Part shown: piece by piece, positions 44,561-57,194 of the stretch
Layout: every line of letters starts with the position of its first letter
Position numbering within the stretch: the first letter of the stretch is position 1
Assembly (NCBI RefSeq): GCF_907165205.1
Contig: NC_058190.1
Span: 47,108,116-47,172,115, forward strand
Origin: Coccinella septempunctata
Taxonomy: Eukaryota > Arthropoda > Insecta > Coleoptera > Coccinellidae
Reading direction: 5' to 3'
DNA: 64,000 bases
Program-made: the position numbers and the translations under genes
Notes under the pieces: generated by a model
What the model was told of the DNA's origin: nothing
Databases searched by the model: none
The model's input: the letters and a program-made list of their open reading frames with translations, nothing else

Positions 44561-46055
44561 TGTGCAAATACCTACGGAAAGGGCTGTTTAATGATTTCTT
44601 CGGTAAATTGAAGTGAAACACCCGGTGTACACAAGGAAGATACCTGTGATAATGAAGAGACTGTTAAGTGACAACCAGAGCGAAAGCGCTCAGAGTATAA
44701 CTTCGGGCAACCACCAACACTACATGCTACAACTCCACTGATAACATCTTTGTAATCCCCACTTACTCCCATAAATATCACTTCAAAACCTTCCGCATGA
44801 CAAGAAAGGAATTTTGAAGTAACGAGAACTTCATCATCTTACTCTTAGTTCTGTGAAACAGCTGAGGAATCTCTTGACCTAACATTTTTATCCATGTTGG
44901 TTAAGCTTCTTGATAACCCTTCACAGCCAAATATTTCTTCCCACAAACCTGCTCCCATGCACGCTTTTTTCAGTGTGTAAACCCTTCCCCCATACAAAGG
45001 CCACCCCAACAGACTTCCGTTCTTGTGTGAATTCTTCCTCATTATGTACAAGTCCATTGATCTGAACGGATTCATCTCCCTCTTCTTTGCCGTCGCTTTT
45101 GACCATCGTCCGATCTTACTCTAAATGCACTCCATTCATTTCCCTTCATTAGGTTCTGTCTGAAATAAAAGAGAAACTAAATTAGCGCTGGGAGGGAAGC
45201 TGCGGTACAATGTGTTATCAATTCCGAGTGTACGGACGCACTTGATTTTCGAATTCTCGAGTTCTTTCGAACGATCCAGGAAATGGGAAAACTGTGCTCC
45301 TCGATGGCTGGTCCCATTGAAAGGATGCGATCTATATGGGAACGTTAAATGAAGAGTTAACAGACCGTGTACGGATTTCTATCGGGATGTTTTTTCTGTA
45401 TCTGATCGAAGTTCGTATGGACAACGTTTTTATCTGATGCAGGTATATTCTCGAAGCTCTAAACAAATACTTGGGAGAACTGGTTGGACTTCTATCCAGT
45501 TTTGCCTTGAATGATAGCAATATCAACATGACTATTTCAATCGACTTCTTCAGGAGCTATAAGAAGTTAGTTCTTGAAACACTCTTGGAAGGCATTCGGT
45601 TCGTCTTCGTTAATGCCTTGTTAGCATCTATAATTTTTCTTCAAAAGGAACAGAGAAACGATATTCTAAACCTTTAAGATCAATTTATTGTCATTTGACT
45701 TCTTTAGAAGCTAAGGAATACGTTTTTGAAATATGTCTTGAAATGCAAACTGAATTCGAACAAGTTTGGATTCCTATTGTTCTCATTCCATCAATAGTGT
45801 TAACAGTGGATTTTCTCTGATCACAAAAAGACGAAAAACAAGATTTCTTCAGGATAAGAAGCAACTTTTTGTGATAGATCTTTTCTCCATTTCAAGAGAT
45901 GAGAGAGACGTTGTCGAAGTAACAAAAAACTTTGAGCTCCGATCACCGTTTTCATCTTGCGTCGTTCAAATGCAGGATAAAGACGTTTGACATGTCTTCT
46001 TCAGATAGAAAATCATTCTGTACTATCCGTATGTTTACTAATATTCAAAGCGTTA
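44561..46055. other. No gene seen; unique sequence
   Basis: Short frames on both strands (44572-45106, 45471-45990) lack motifs. Nothing repeat-like is visible here. Confidence 0.35.
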
Positions 46056-46059
46056 TCTT

Positions 46060-46750
46060 TGTGTGATTCTAGCTCGAATAAGGATACAAAACCGGGACAT
46101 AATCGCAGTGAGAGTTGTGGATCGAAAAAACTTTCTTCCCCAACCGTCATTGTTCGTCTTTTCGCGCCGTCCTACACCCGCGCGCGCTTCGACGCCGGGC
46201 GTCGCTTTCGAGCGAGAACGACGTGTTAATAAACAAACAGAAACGGATATATAGTTCTTGAAAAATCTTAGTAGCTACTTAAAAATATCACTTAATTAGC
46301 GTATTCCCCTCAGGAGGCGTGGCGAGATGGTGGGGGCGCTGTAGGGACGCGCGCGTCGCTACCCCACGAACGTCTTGTGTCAGTCGTCTGCCGGCGGCCT
46401 CTGAAACGGCGCCGCCGTCTTTTCCCCAAAGATCGCCTTGGGCTCTCGTCTTAGGCGAGGGACACCTCACTCCTTCGGCGCCTTCCGTACTGTAAGGACG
46501 TTCTTAGCTCGCGCATCGCTTATGGTCCTTCGGGCCGGATCACTTCCGGACTTAGACAGTTTCGCACATCCGACGACTTGTAACGCTCTCACGTGCTGTA
46601 TGGATTGTTTTGATAGTGCGGTCTGTGCTCATCATTTCGATTTTGTCGGTGCACCGTTGCGATAAACTGAGATTTAAACAGTTTCCTCCGGGAAATATTG
46701 CGAAGATGTGACGCGTTTTCGTAGGATTATGATTTTAGATGTCTAAGGTA
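46060..46750 (+). promoter_or_regulatory. Candidate promoter plus non-coding first exon, CpG-rich
   Basis: This is the most CpG-dense part of the window ('cccgcgcgcgcttcgacgcc', 'gacgcgcgcgtcgctacc', 'ctgccggcggcctctg'). TCAGTC at 46380-46385 is a perfect insect initiator, with GC-rich sequence downstream and no TATA box. The exon would run from about 46382 to a donor at 46747|46748 (CTAAG|GTAAAT). Several short upstream frames exist (46438-46665), but no confident coding start, so this is read as 5' UTR. The partner coding exons would lie downstream, perhaps beyond the window. Confidence 0.4.
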
Positions 46751-49110
46751 AATGTGGTTGAACGACTCTGAGTTTTGATTGTTGTTCGTGAATATAATTT
46801 TGTTTTTGTTTTGTTATTTTTTATTTTTCCACCTTCATCCCTTTTTTATTTCACCCATTCCTCGAGAGAAAATGTATAAACAAGAATCGTACAGAATATT
46901 ATTGGAATAAACGGAAGAATTAATTCATTCAATGTGGCAAGTGGAGCAGGGATTCATTTATGTTTCAATTCATCGTGAAATATATAAAAAAGTGAATGGA
47001 TCATGAATAATGAAATAAAATAATCCAATCAACCCCTGCGCTGAAAATTCTTAGAAATATTGCCTCAATTTTCATTAACGTCTCTTTTTTATGTATGGTC
47101 AATGAAAATGATACATGTAGATATTGTTCTCGCAATATAAAAAAGTGTATTCCTCAATGATATATGTACAATATTTAAAATTTCGGAACAATTCCCAAAA
47201 ATGTCTCATTGTGCGGAAATCAAAATTTGAAAACATTCCCATTAATTTTTAAAATTCTGAGTTTGATCATTATAAATATTTCTGAATATTCATCATAAAA
47301 AATTAAACTGAATTATAAATATTGATATTGAAAAGATCATATCCACCAGTAATTGAGGAGAATTTAATGTTTTCATTTAGATTTCTCTATCAACTTTTAG
47401 TTTTCAATATAAAATCGAAATATTTGTTGTTGTGATAATTCTCATTCCTCGAACACAGGAAATATTTTATTATGTTTCGATTTTGGAAGTAAATTCAGTG
47501 ATTTTGAAATAAGAGTTTTGTAAGTTGTATTATTTTCAATTAGCTATTCGATTTCCAATATTTCATGCTTGAATATGGAAAGAAAAGTGAATTCCTACGA
47601 AATTAATACCTTCCCACCAAAAAAATTCATGAAGCAAGTAGCAAGATCCATTCTGAAGAAATATGCGTATCAGATCTCAAACAAAACCACAAATACTCAC
47701 AATAAATCTTTAAGAGCACCACAGACCAAGAAGATATTCACATCAAACTGTAATACGTTAAAGAATTTAATAAGGATTCCATCTCACCTTCTTTGTATAG
47801 ACTTGTTCCTAATGCTTCAGCTTCAAAACTGACCGCCTGTTCATAAAGCGCTTCGGTTCACTCCACTTGGCAGAAATTCGTTGAAGGCTTTAGAAAACCG
47901 GATTCACAAAGAAGGGTAAATGAGGAGGGAGACCTTAAAGTCCTCATACCACTTCGCGAAAATCGATAATAATCCCCGTCTGAAAGATTATTAAACATCA
48001 TTATAATCCAGAATTTTCACACAGTGAAAATTTCCACGTTTAAGAGTGAAATGTTGCAGTTATTAGGACATTTACTGTTTGGAATTTCACGAAATTATAA
48101 AAGTGGTTTTTTATAAACATGATTGATTTAATTTTCGTCAAGACCCAAGTGTACTCTATACGTATAAGCTTAGGCATGTGAAACAAGATGCAAATTCAGT
48201 CTCTTCATTCACATTTTTCCGTTTGTTTAAGTTTTAGTATCTTCGTCACGAATATAAGCATTTATAGCCAACTAACAACCTATTAGCGAAATTCAAATAC
48301 CGTCCCAGGTGACAATCATATCGATATGTAATTTATAAGCTATGGGGTAGTGAAACCATTTGATGAGCACAGTGAACCATTGAGGCGTTCAGTATGTGTT
48401 ACAATTTATTATTAATATATCGGTAGTTTGGACTATTTGCTGTTTACTGCACACATTATTGTTGCCAGCCTTCACCGTCAAATTGGCCTCGGTCAGTGTC
48501 AAATACTGGTGAATACTAATGTAATTGAAACTGATATTGTATTGCGTTATTAACTCGGATGTTCAGTGGATTAATTTTTAACAAATTCGGTTTGTGGGAT
48601 CGGTTATTATTTGGCGGAGCGTTATTTGGGGTCCATTGGTATCACGAGAAATTCAAAACATTCCGGATTGTTACAGATCAAAAATTATCTATCGAAGAAA
48701 CCAACAAATTTTTGATATGTTATAAAAAAAGAGATTGTGCCTTCGCTTGATACTCGTAGTCCATTGAAACATTGTGTCACAGACATAAATAATTTCCTCA
48801 TAATAGGTTTTGGTTCATTTCTGTGTCATTTGAGATCTTAGGCAAAAAAACATTCATAGTTTCGAAATACAAGTTTGTTTCCAAGTTTCATTCTATACAT
48901 CTGAAACAAATTTAAAATTTTTCATATTCCTCGTTTTGTTCAAGATTCAAAAGATGTTAATATTTCTCCCCATTTGTCAAAAACTGAATTACCATCGTGC
49001 TCTACGAAATATTTAACTATGAAGTGAAAATATTAGGCTACTGATTCATTCTCCACTTCTCTACTTCAGAAGAAAGTTAACACACTATAGTTAGAGGAGA
49101 GGAGGAAAAA
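46751..49110. other. No gene seen; AT-rich, intron-like
   Basis: Composition shifts sharply to AT after the donor at 46748. The frame at 47569-47832 (87 codons) is Lys/Asn/Thr-rich, as expected of chance frames in AT-rich DNA. The segment 47850-48000 is slightly more balanced. Confidence 0.35.
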
Positions 49111-49197
49111 ATGAATAACATTTCAGATAAATTGCTCAGAAACAGGACCACCAGCATAGGAATATCAATTTCTGATGAAGTTAAACATAGACTTCAG
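49111..49197 (+). other. Candidate first coding exon, 29 codons
   Basis: An ATG in an A-rich context opens 29 codons (MNNISDKLLR ... DEVKHRLQ) and ends exactly at CTTCAG|GTAAAA, a usable donor in phase 0. Read-through stops after 14 more codons. The location is 2.4 kb downstream of the candidate CpG-rich first exon on the same strand. No family is recognised. Confidence 0.2.
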
Positions 49198-49199
49198 GT

Positions 49200-49870
49200 A
49201 AAAATATGTGACCATCTAGTTGCCAGTGAACCCGTTATTTGAAAATTGCAAATCAACGATATTGGTGTAGATTAAAATCGATGTTTTAATTGCAAACGCC
49301 AAAGCGTAACAGACCTTTATTTATTTTGGTCGATGGATTCATTAAAACCGGCAGAACTAGGGGGAGAGGATCTGCAATCTATTCAAATAACAAGAGAATT
49401 CACAGGAAGGGATAGGCCAGCTCAATTGCGACTGAAATGTCTTTTGTTGAGCCATGATCACAGGGGAATTTGAAATTTGTGGTGGATGCGAAGAAGTATA
49501 TTGGTTGGGTCTATTGTAGCGCATCCACCAAGTATAAGAGCAAAATCAATATCATTGATTTTGTCTGAATTGTTGATGTCAGTGGAAAATTCTATACGTT
49601 TTTACATTAGGGAATGGTTTTGAAGAATATAAGAATGCAAAATCCCACTTACCTTGTGTACACTCCTAGAAAATTATTCTACCAAAATGGTGGATGTTCC
49701 AAGACGCACTTTCTAACCATACGGCGCATTCGCCATTTTGTGAAAAAACTGTAGGTTTATACGACTTCTTTGTCGAAATTTTTCATTCATACCGTCGATG
49801 TAATACAAAGATTCTCGAATAGAGAGTTATGGTCACGTTGCGTGACAGATCCGCCGGTTGTTGGCCAAGC
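49200..49870. other. No gene seen
   Basis: AT-rich DNA. A donor-like sequence on the minus strand (ACAAG|GTAAGT, about 49651) lacks an open upstream exon. Confidence 0.35.
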
Positions 49871-49873
49871 ATC

Positions 49874-49890
49874 CACGTGACCGGCACGTG
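49874..49890. promoter_or_regulatory. Paired palindromic E-boxes CACGTG
   Basis: CACGTG occurs at 49874-49879 and 49885-49890, five bases apart, inside a GC-richer 250-bp patch (49840-50110). CACGTG is the core bound by bHLH and bHLH-PAS/Myc-type factors. Binding here is inferred from sequence only. Confidence 0.3.
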
Positions 49891-50109
49891 CATTTACGCA
49901 TAACGTATAATGAACAATCTGCGGGCGACCGCAATTACCCATAATGTGTAAACTAGTGACCAAATTATGTACATAGTTTTAGGGGTGGGGGTGTCATTGA
50001 TGCTGATTGTCGATTGATATCATCCCATGTTCAGGGAAACCTATTAACGCTTGGATTCTGCGGTGTATGACGGGCCCGTTGGCGGATGGACTGTAATGGA
50101 TTGAACCGC

Positions 50110-51145
50110 GGGCTGTTGGATATGGGGTAGTTCTTCGGAGAATAAGAAAGTCCCACAAGTCAAGACGTTATTTTTTCAGCTATACGTGTTCAATCGTCAT
50201 TTTCAACTTCCGCCTACAAGTTTTTCGCCTATTATTATAATTTTTTGGGTAGTACCTCAACATCGTTATCGCCATCTTCTTTTTTGATTAGAATTCCTTT
50301 ATAGTTTATAGTATTTCCAGCGTAGCGATAATTCTGTAAGCCGGGAAAAATAAAGAATGAATTTAATAGAAACCAAAACGAAGTTATTTTAGAGTTAAAT
50401 GACCAAAACAGAGTTTGTTCCTCCTACAATTAATACATCTTTCGTGTATGATAAGTTGCAAACCTCCAACGACCGTCAAGTACTGGTCATCATAATGTAT
50501 ATTGTGTTGCCCATCGTATAAAGACCTACTCAAGTACGTGTATATGGGGTTGTCGGAATATGTAGGTAGGGGGATGATATTGATCATTCTTTGAACCATT
50601 CAATTAATTTGATGATTTTGAGTCATAATAATACGTTAGCTATTTCAACCCGACTATATCAATAGAGGTTCTCTGTTATCTTTCTATTATGATTTGCAAT
50701 AGTAGGTATCAAAATGTTTTGAAGACTGAAAATGATTGAGGAATTGTACTGTAGCATTTCATTGAGCAATTTATATCATTTAGTATTTTTCTCTTCAACG
50801 TTTTGGCAAGTATTCGACGGCTGGATTCTTTGTCTTTTCAACCGAATATTTTATTTCTTTATAAATTTCGAAATTCATTACTCTGTCAGTAGGTATTCAA
50901 AATTTCAAATTGTGAACTTTCTCTTGACATTGGTCAAGACCTACCTACTTCTGAATGTCTTCAAATTGTTGTCCAATGGCATTAATCTACTACAAATCGA
51001 CGCTGTTTATCATCCACACAATGATCAGTTCGTAATGGAATTGTTTTACTAAGTAATACTGTTGTCGGTAATTAAGTAAACGCAATATGTACATAAGCAA
51101 TTAGAAAGCGGCAAATCCGTCTACGGCGTTGCATGCGCACGCGTA
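50110..51145. other. No confident gene
   Basis: The 106-codon frame at 50732-51052 is Phe/Leu/Ile-rich and ends without features. It resembles frames expected in T-rich DNA and no receptor or transporter motif is visible. 51060-51240 is GC-richer and includes the CTCF-like site. Confidence 0.35.
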
Positions 51146-51159
51146 CCGCTAGGGGGCGC
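51146..51159 (+). promoter_or_regulatory. CTCF-like insulator site
   Basis: CCGCTAGGGGGCGC matches the conserved CTCF core (CCASYAGRKGGCRS) at 13 of 14 positions and lies in a short CpG-rich patch. CTCF is conserved in most insects. Occupancy is inferred. Confidence 0.4.
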
Positions 51160-51438
51160 CAGCTATTTCCGTTCCGGAAGTATTTGCCGGTAATTGGAAC
51201 TAATGCCGTGCGAGCGATTTATACATTTTGATAGACATGAATTTTATAGTCCGTACTGGACTGTTTGTGAATTGGTCGTTTTGGTATCTATCGAGATCTC
51301 CTCTTTAGGGTTATTATACTCATTATTGGGAAGATTTCACATATCTGATCTGATAATCAACACATATTAGGTAGTCATGAATTAGAGAGATATAGTTTTC
51401 AATTTTTCAATGACCTCACCTGTTAATATCAAATTTTA

Positions 51439-51616
51439 CTAAACGAGGTGAAAATAATGAAAAAAACATAAAATTCGATGGCATACATTCTAAAATCTGG
51501 TAAATTCTTATGCTGATATTTAGGATGAGTCTAAACGAGGTGAAAATAATGAAAAAAACATAAAATTCGATGGCATACATTCTAAAATCTGGTAAATTCT
51601 TCTGCTGATATTTAGG
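51439..51616. repeat. 92-bp direct duplication
   Basis: The segment beginning 'ctaaacgaggtgaaaataat' at 51439 is repeated at 51531 with about one difference. The second copy ends at the left edge of MITE copy E. Confidence 0.9.
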
Positions 51617-52287
51617 ATGAGTCTTTGGCTCGTACAAATATCTCAAAAGTGGATTCCTGAGGTCTAAAGAAACACTTTTTTTCTATGCCATTCTTTTAAA
51701 TTCGGCTTTGATAAAGTGAGCCATTTTGAGTATTCATAATGAGCTGTGCCACCCCTGTAGAAAAAAATTATCTTCAGAATAACTAGCTGAATCTGTGACA
51801 CTACACATCTGTGGATCTTTTGAACAGACTTGTATTCAGCCAAAGTACTCAATTTTCAGAATTTCACAGATACTTTTGAATTTTTGAACATAAAATTACT
51901 CGAAAACGGTGCATTATACGAGAAAATGTGAAGAATACTTTTATTTTACAGAACGTTCAAATATTCATTAGATAGCGTCCAACTTGGTTTCAAGAGTTGG
52001 GTTCTTCGAATTTTTGGTATTATCATGGTACTTTATGGTCATAATGAAGAAACTGGAAGACATGGATAATATCTTGTGTTCGAAAAAGATTAATCAAATG
52101 AATGAAAAACTATATCCTGAAATTCATTGCATTCGATACAAACGTTTGTGAAATAGAACTGAAAATAACATTTTTTTATGGTTTTTCAATAGCCTGTATC
52201 TTTTAAATCGAGCCAATTTGGAAAGTGTTCCTTTTGACCTCACGTATCTACTGTTAAAATATTTGTACGAGTCAAAGACTCACCCTG
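51614..52287. repeat. MITE, CAGGGTGAGTCTTTGACTCG family, copy E
   Basis: Left end eroded to 'aggatgagtctttggctcg', right end GAGTCAAAGACTCACCCTG with TA following. It contains all family landmarks, including 'gagctgtgccacccctg' and 'attactcgaaaacggtgca'. Confidence 0.9.
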
Positions 52288-52289
52288 TA

Positions 52290-53309
52290 TATATGCAGAA
52301 GTAAGTTAGAAAACGATGAAACAAAGATACGCCTATTTCAGCCGTAGACTTGGTTCGAAAGATGGCCGGCATTTGAATTTAAATTTCTAATTTCGTTTAA
52401 TCGATACCGAATTAACCTCTTTATATCTGACGTGTTCGAAGGTGTTTTGTGCAATCTATTTATAGTTTCCTGCATCTCGACGGCGACGCTGTTCGCGAAA
52501 AGTATCGCTCGAATCCCCGTTAAAAACAATCGCTTTTAATTGACATCGAAGTCTCCATATTTGCATTGATTGATTCGATATTCGGTATAAATGTGTTTTC
52601 CGCACGAAAAACTAATGAAAGACTGCAATTATAGCGATCGACGAAGTTGCCGAAGATCAGGGGGTTGATATTCCGCCGTGGGGGCGCAATGAGGGTTGGT
52701 ACTTCGATTTTAGGGAAAGCGCTCGTGGGCTAAGTTTATTTGATGGTAGATGCATCGGTTTATGCCGGTTTTCGGTCAATTCCGAGTTTAATCTTTGGTG
52801 TATCTTATTTCACCCAACCCCTTTTCAGAAAAATAAGAGACACAGATGTCTAATGACTTCCTTACTCTCAAAGAATGATTATATTTCGGCTGCATTGATA
52901 AAATACGTTGAAATCGCAGAGGGACCTAACTCAATAATTACCCGAAATGAAAGAACAAACCATTCTATTCAATATTTTGTTGGTTTGTTCCAATTTTAAA
53001 GTAGAAATATTATCTATCTGCTGTCGTCTGTTCATTAGAAGTATTACGACTCATGTGAAGATAAGCAGTCGATTAGTGAAATATTAGACAGTAGGAGGAT
53101 ATAATCTTGGGAATATCCATTTAAGACGCCCCCTACTAACGCCCCTTGAAATAAGGTCAATACGTAACTACAGTATTTGAGACAACAACACCCAAAAATA
53201 ACATATAAGATTACAAGCTTACTTTTTCTGATTTCTTGGAAATTCAGCATTAACCCTTATCAAGACGACTCGAAAATAGAAAATTCACATTTATTTCTTT
53301 CAATTTCAG
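52290..53309. other. No gene seen
   Basis: 52420-52750 is moderately GC ('ccgaagatcagggggttg') with no frame. The rest is AT-rich and leads into the acceptor at 53309. Confidence 0.35.
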
Positions 53310-53362
53310 ACTAAATAAATGGAATCTAAATCAAGACTTCTCATCCTTCCTACAAGATAAAG
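53310..53362 (+). other. Candidate 53-bp internal coding exon
   Basis: Acceptor ttatttctttcaatttcag is followed by one base, 17 open codons (LNKWNLNQDF SSFLQDK) and a final G before a near-consensus donor AAAG|GTAAGT. Both splice sites are strong and the encoded residues look protein-like. It needs a phase-2 upstream exon, which rules out a direct join to the 49111-49197 candidate. Gene identity is not recognised. Confidence 0.35.
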
Positions 53363-53364
53363 GT

Positions 53365-54960
53365 AAGTTGCACTCTTTATTGAAGTTTTCTCCGAAACTA
53401 TCCTAGCATATCCAAAACCTCAAAAATTCGATGGATTGTGTGGCTCTCTACGAAATTTCTGATACGCGTCATTCTCTTCTGAAGATAAAAAAATCGCAAA
53501 TGCCTCGCGTTGAATGTGGGTCGACATTCGCCAATAGCTGATAAGAAGTTTATTCAAGATACCAGGCGTTTTCCTGAATATCTCCTAATCGCAAGTTTAC
53601 GTAGGAAGAAATTCGATAAGGTCTGCAAGAAAGTCAACCTAGCGATAAGTATGTCATCTGAAAGGAAACGGAAGGACTTATCACTGTCTGATTGTTCGAT
53701 GGCTTTTGAATGTGTAGGGTCCAATAAAAAATAGTTTGAGGATCAGGGGATACGATGGAAATTGTCTGGGGTTAGAAATTTGAGAAAACACCAATTTTCC
53801 ATTTTTTCACCTTCACATAACATTTTTCGAGTTCACGACAGTAATAGCAGATAAGAAATCATGACTAACAGAGACTATATCCTCATCGTTCAGAGAATGG
53901 TTTTTTATAGATATTTCATGGCGAAACTGAGGTAGAACTTGAGTATTATACTTATACGTCCATCGTTTGTGAGAAGTCATTTTGTTGGCCAAATAGACCT
54001 TTCACATAAGGGCGCACAGGGTAAAAGGTGCCTCAAAATCCAGAGATTGAAATCAGTTTCAGAAGTCCAGCTTCTAAACTTGAGGTCATTTCATGGCCGA
54101 AGAAGGCCCTGATCTTTTAAAAATCACCCAGATAATAAAATCGTTCATACTATTGCAAGATTTAAAACATCTAACGACTTCAAGTTATGACAAATCCATA
54201 TGCATGATTCATAAATAATTAGAACAATCCAGAATATTACTATTAACTAAAAAACCGCTTGAGGATAGTTCCTGTCGTCCGACATAAATTTCCATTTGTC
54301 CAACAGAGAATCAAGAGCATTATAAGAATTGCTAATGTGCATGAACATAAAAAAAATAATAGTTCCGTATATGGAGCCCGAGATGAAAAGATAAAAGAGG
54401 CAGGAGGGACTTAATATCATGTCATCATGAAATGGAATTTAAATCTGAGGTAAGAGATGTAAATTTCCTGTTGCGCGGACAGGATACACGCTAGGATGGA
54501 GGCATTATTGTCCAGGATATTGTAAGTGGGACTTAAAAAATTGTTTGTTTCGAATAGGAGCCATCGGACAATGGCAAGAAATCGCAAATTATAAACAGGA
54601 AAGAGATGCTGCGGCCCCGTCCGTCATTGTTATCTCGGAGAGCACAGCGCGGCGGTCTGATTTCGAATTGTTGGCTAATCTTTTTAATGGGATTCGCTCA
54701 TTATCGTGGACATGTTTTATGCATCGCAACAGGATATCTCAGCAGTTAATCAGGAGACTTGCGGATGGATGTTCATTTGGTGCACTGAGATCTGCAGACG
54801 ACATACATTTACACGAATCAACAACAAAACTAGAAAATACATAGGTACTTTTGAAAAATTTCCTGTAAAATTTAGCTTCGATGACAGCAAGCATCCCATT
54901 TTCAAATACTGAAAAAATAAACACAGAAATGTGGAGGAAACGCGTTGCAAACGCTAGTAT
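53365..54960. other. No confident gene
   Basis: Frames at 53510-53734 and 54545-54844 (with mirrored antisense frames) have no recognised domain. 54590-54680 is slightly GC-rich ('gctgcggccccgtccgtc'). Confidence 0.3.
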
Positions 54961-54965
54961 ATTTA

Positions 54966-55608
54966 CAGGGTTTCTTTGTTTCTTTGACTCGTAAAAAATA
55001 TTTCATCTTGAGATCAAAAGAAACTTTTTCACTTTAACATTCTTTCCGAATCGGCTCGGTTTAAAAGATTTTGAAAAACCATAAAAAAAATTTATTTTTA
55101 GTTTTATCTCACAAACGGTTTTATCGAAGAAAATTAATTTCGGAATATATGGTATAACTACCAGTTTTCTCATTAAGACCATAACGTACCATAAAAATAC
55201 CAAAAGTTCAAAGAACCCAACTCTGAAACTAAGTTGGATGCTAGATCTAATGAATACTTGAACGTTCTGTAAAGAAAAAGTATTCTTCATATTTTCTCGT
55301 ATAATGCACCGTTTTCGAGTAATTTGATGTTCAAAAATGAAAAATATCTGTGATATAAGAAAAATTGGATACTTTGTCTGGATGCAACCCTTTTTGAAAG
55401 ATCCACAGATGTGTAGTGTCACAGATTTTTCAAGTTATTCTGAGGGTAATTTTGTTTTGCCAGGGGTGGCATTGCACATTATGAAAACTTAAAAGGACTT
55501 TATCTTTTTATCAGCGACGAATCAGAAAAAATGGTATAGGAAAAAGGTCTTTCTTTTGACCTCAAGAAACTCTTTTGAAATATTTGTACGAGTCAAAGAC
55601 TCACCCTG
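54966..55608. repeat. MITE, CAGGGTGAGTCTTTGACTCG family, copy F
   Basis: Left CAGGGTTTCTTTGTTTCTTTGACTCG (slightly expanded), right GAGTCAAAGACTCACCCTG. TA flanks both ends (54964-54965, 55609-55610). 643 bp; the minus-strand 139-codon frame inside is part of the repeat. Confidence 0.92.
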
Positions 55609-55610
55609 TA

Positions 55611-57190
55611 TATGGTTGGAAGAAAGGAAAAATGTCGTTGGGAAATACGTTCCATCTTGGTTTCCTACTGACATTCATTTGTAATAAAAATTCTGAGGAA
55701 CTATAATGTTGTAATTTCATTTCAGAATTAATAATTTTGTGGAGATATGAATGCTGGAATTGATTCCAAAATACTACCAGAAATATACCGTAAATTATAG
55801 AATTACCTATCGCTGACATTGTGTCATCATGAATATTTTACAGAATCTAAAATAAACCACTACATACTCTCTGATCATCTGAAGATCAAAGTTTTCTTTT
55901 TTGTATGAATGAAATAGCATCGGCCATTCCTCTTATTTATTTTTTTATTGGGAACCAACGCAATGCAACGCAGTTCACTGAGTCTAGAAGGCACTTACTC
56001 CAAAACCAAAGCCAGTTTGAACACCCTAGCCCAGTGATGGCTCTAAACCATTACATGGTTGCATGATATCATGATTATCAGAGTAGATCGCACTTCAAAT
56101 CCTGCTCCCTTATTGATAAACATCTTTCCCTGAGTATATGGGCACTTGATGTCTTATCTTGATCTCTTTACTCAAAGAAGATAGAGGAATCTCTTGCAAA
56201 TTCTATGACGAAACCCTTCGGCCCTCAAGACAATTGGAAGCCTCTCTAGCTCGCTACATCGAGTATCTGAGCTGTCATCTGTCATCGTTGGTTCTGACTT
56301 TTGCAGGTAGTGAATCAAGTACCTGATAGTCATCTTGAAGGTTTGTTCGTTCCAGTCAACAAACTCATTTCTATTTTTCAGACATGCTGAGAAAAACCCA
56401 CATTTTCAAGTGGGGGTGACTTCACTTGAAAAATATATAATATGGTGCCAAATCAAGAGCTTATTCTCTTGGTGGACACCTCATCCATATAGACATCGAT
56501 TGGACGTCCAAAGCTCTCTGAGAATCGAATCATTTCATTGTCTCCAATAATGGACCGGATTTATAGTTGCTGGCTGTAAGGTTTATAACCTTTCACTATG
56601 AAACATGGCCGAACGTCGATATTTCTCTCGCTTCCGATGTCGCCTCATCCGCCTCCATCGCTGGACCCAGATACGTGTGCTTTGATCACCTTTTCGCGTT
56701 ATAAAAGTTGATTTCTGCGCCCGATAGCCAGGATCGTACTTGACCTGTGAACGCTCAGTTTTTGTCTCACAAAGAATCAATTCATACAGAAACTTCTGGG
56801 AGAGTGGTCCCAAAATATGACCGATTAATCCGGAGAATTATATAATATAAATGTGGCTTTCCATCCCAGTGAAAAGCTGCTCTTAATTGACACCATCAGT
56901 ATGTCCTTTAGATCTTTATGGAGTATGTTCATTATATTGTAGCAAAGAAGATTTACTCTCCACCAAAAAGAGGCATTTAATAAGATCTTTCATGAAAAAT
57001 TGAAGGCTACCTAACTATAAAAAAGCCAGTGGAGGTTACAGGATTGATTATATATTTGAAATTCTATGAGATGTTGGTTGATATAATATATTTGTAATAA
57101 GAGCTATATGTTTGAAATGGGAAGTACTTTGAAACTTATTCATATTTGAATGGGGAAATAAAATTATCTTCAATATTCACAAAAATATTT
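55611..57190. other. No gene seen
   Basis: Unique sequence. The frame at 56583-56813 (-) and others lack motifs and splice context. Confidence 0.35.
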
Positions 57191-57194
57191 CCCT

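Noticed and set aside
47569..47832. 87-codon Lys/Asn/Thr-rich frame
   Set aside because: Composition is that of chance frames in A-rich DNA; no domain or transcript context.
50732..51052. 106-codon hydrophobic frame, considered as a receptor or transporter piece
   Set aside because: Phe/Leu/Ile-rich composition follows from T-rich DNA, no motif is recognisable, and no splice sites frame it.
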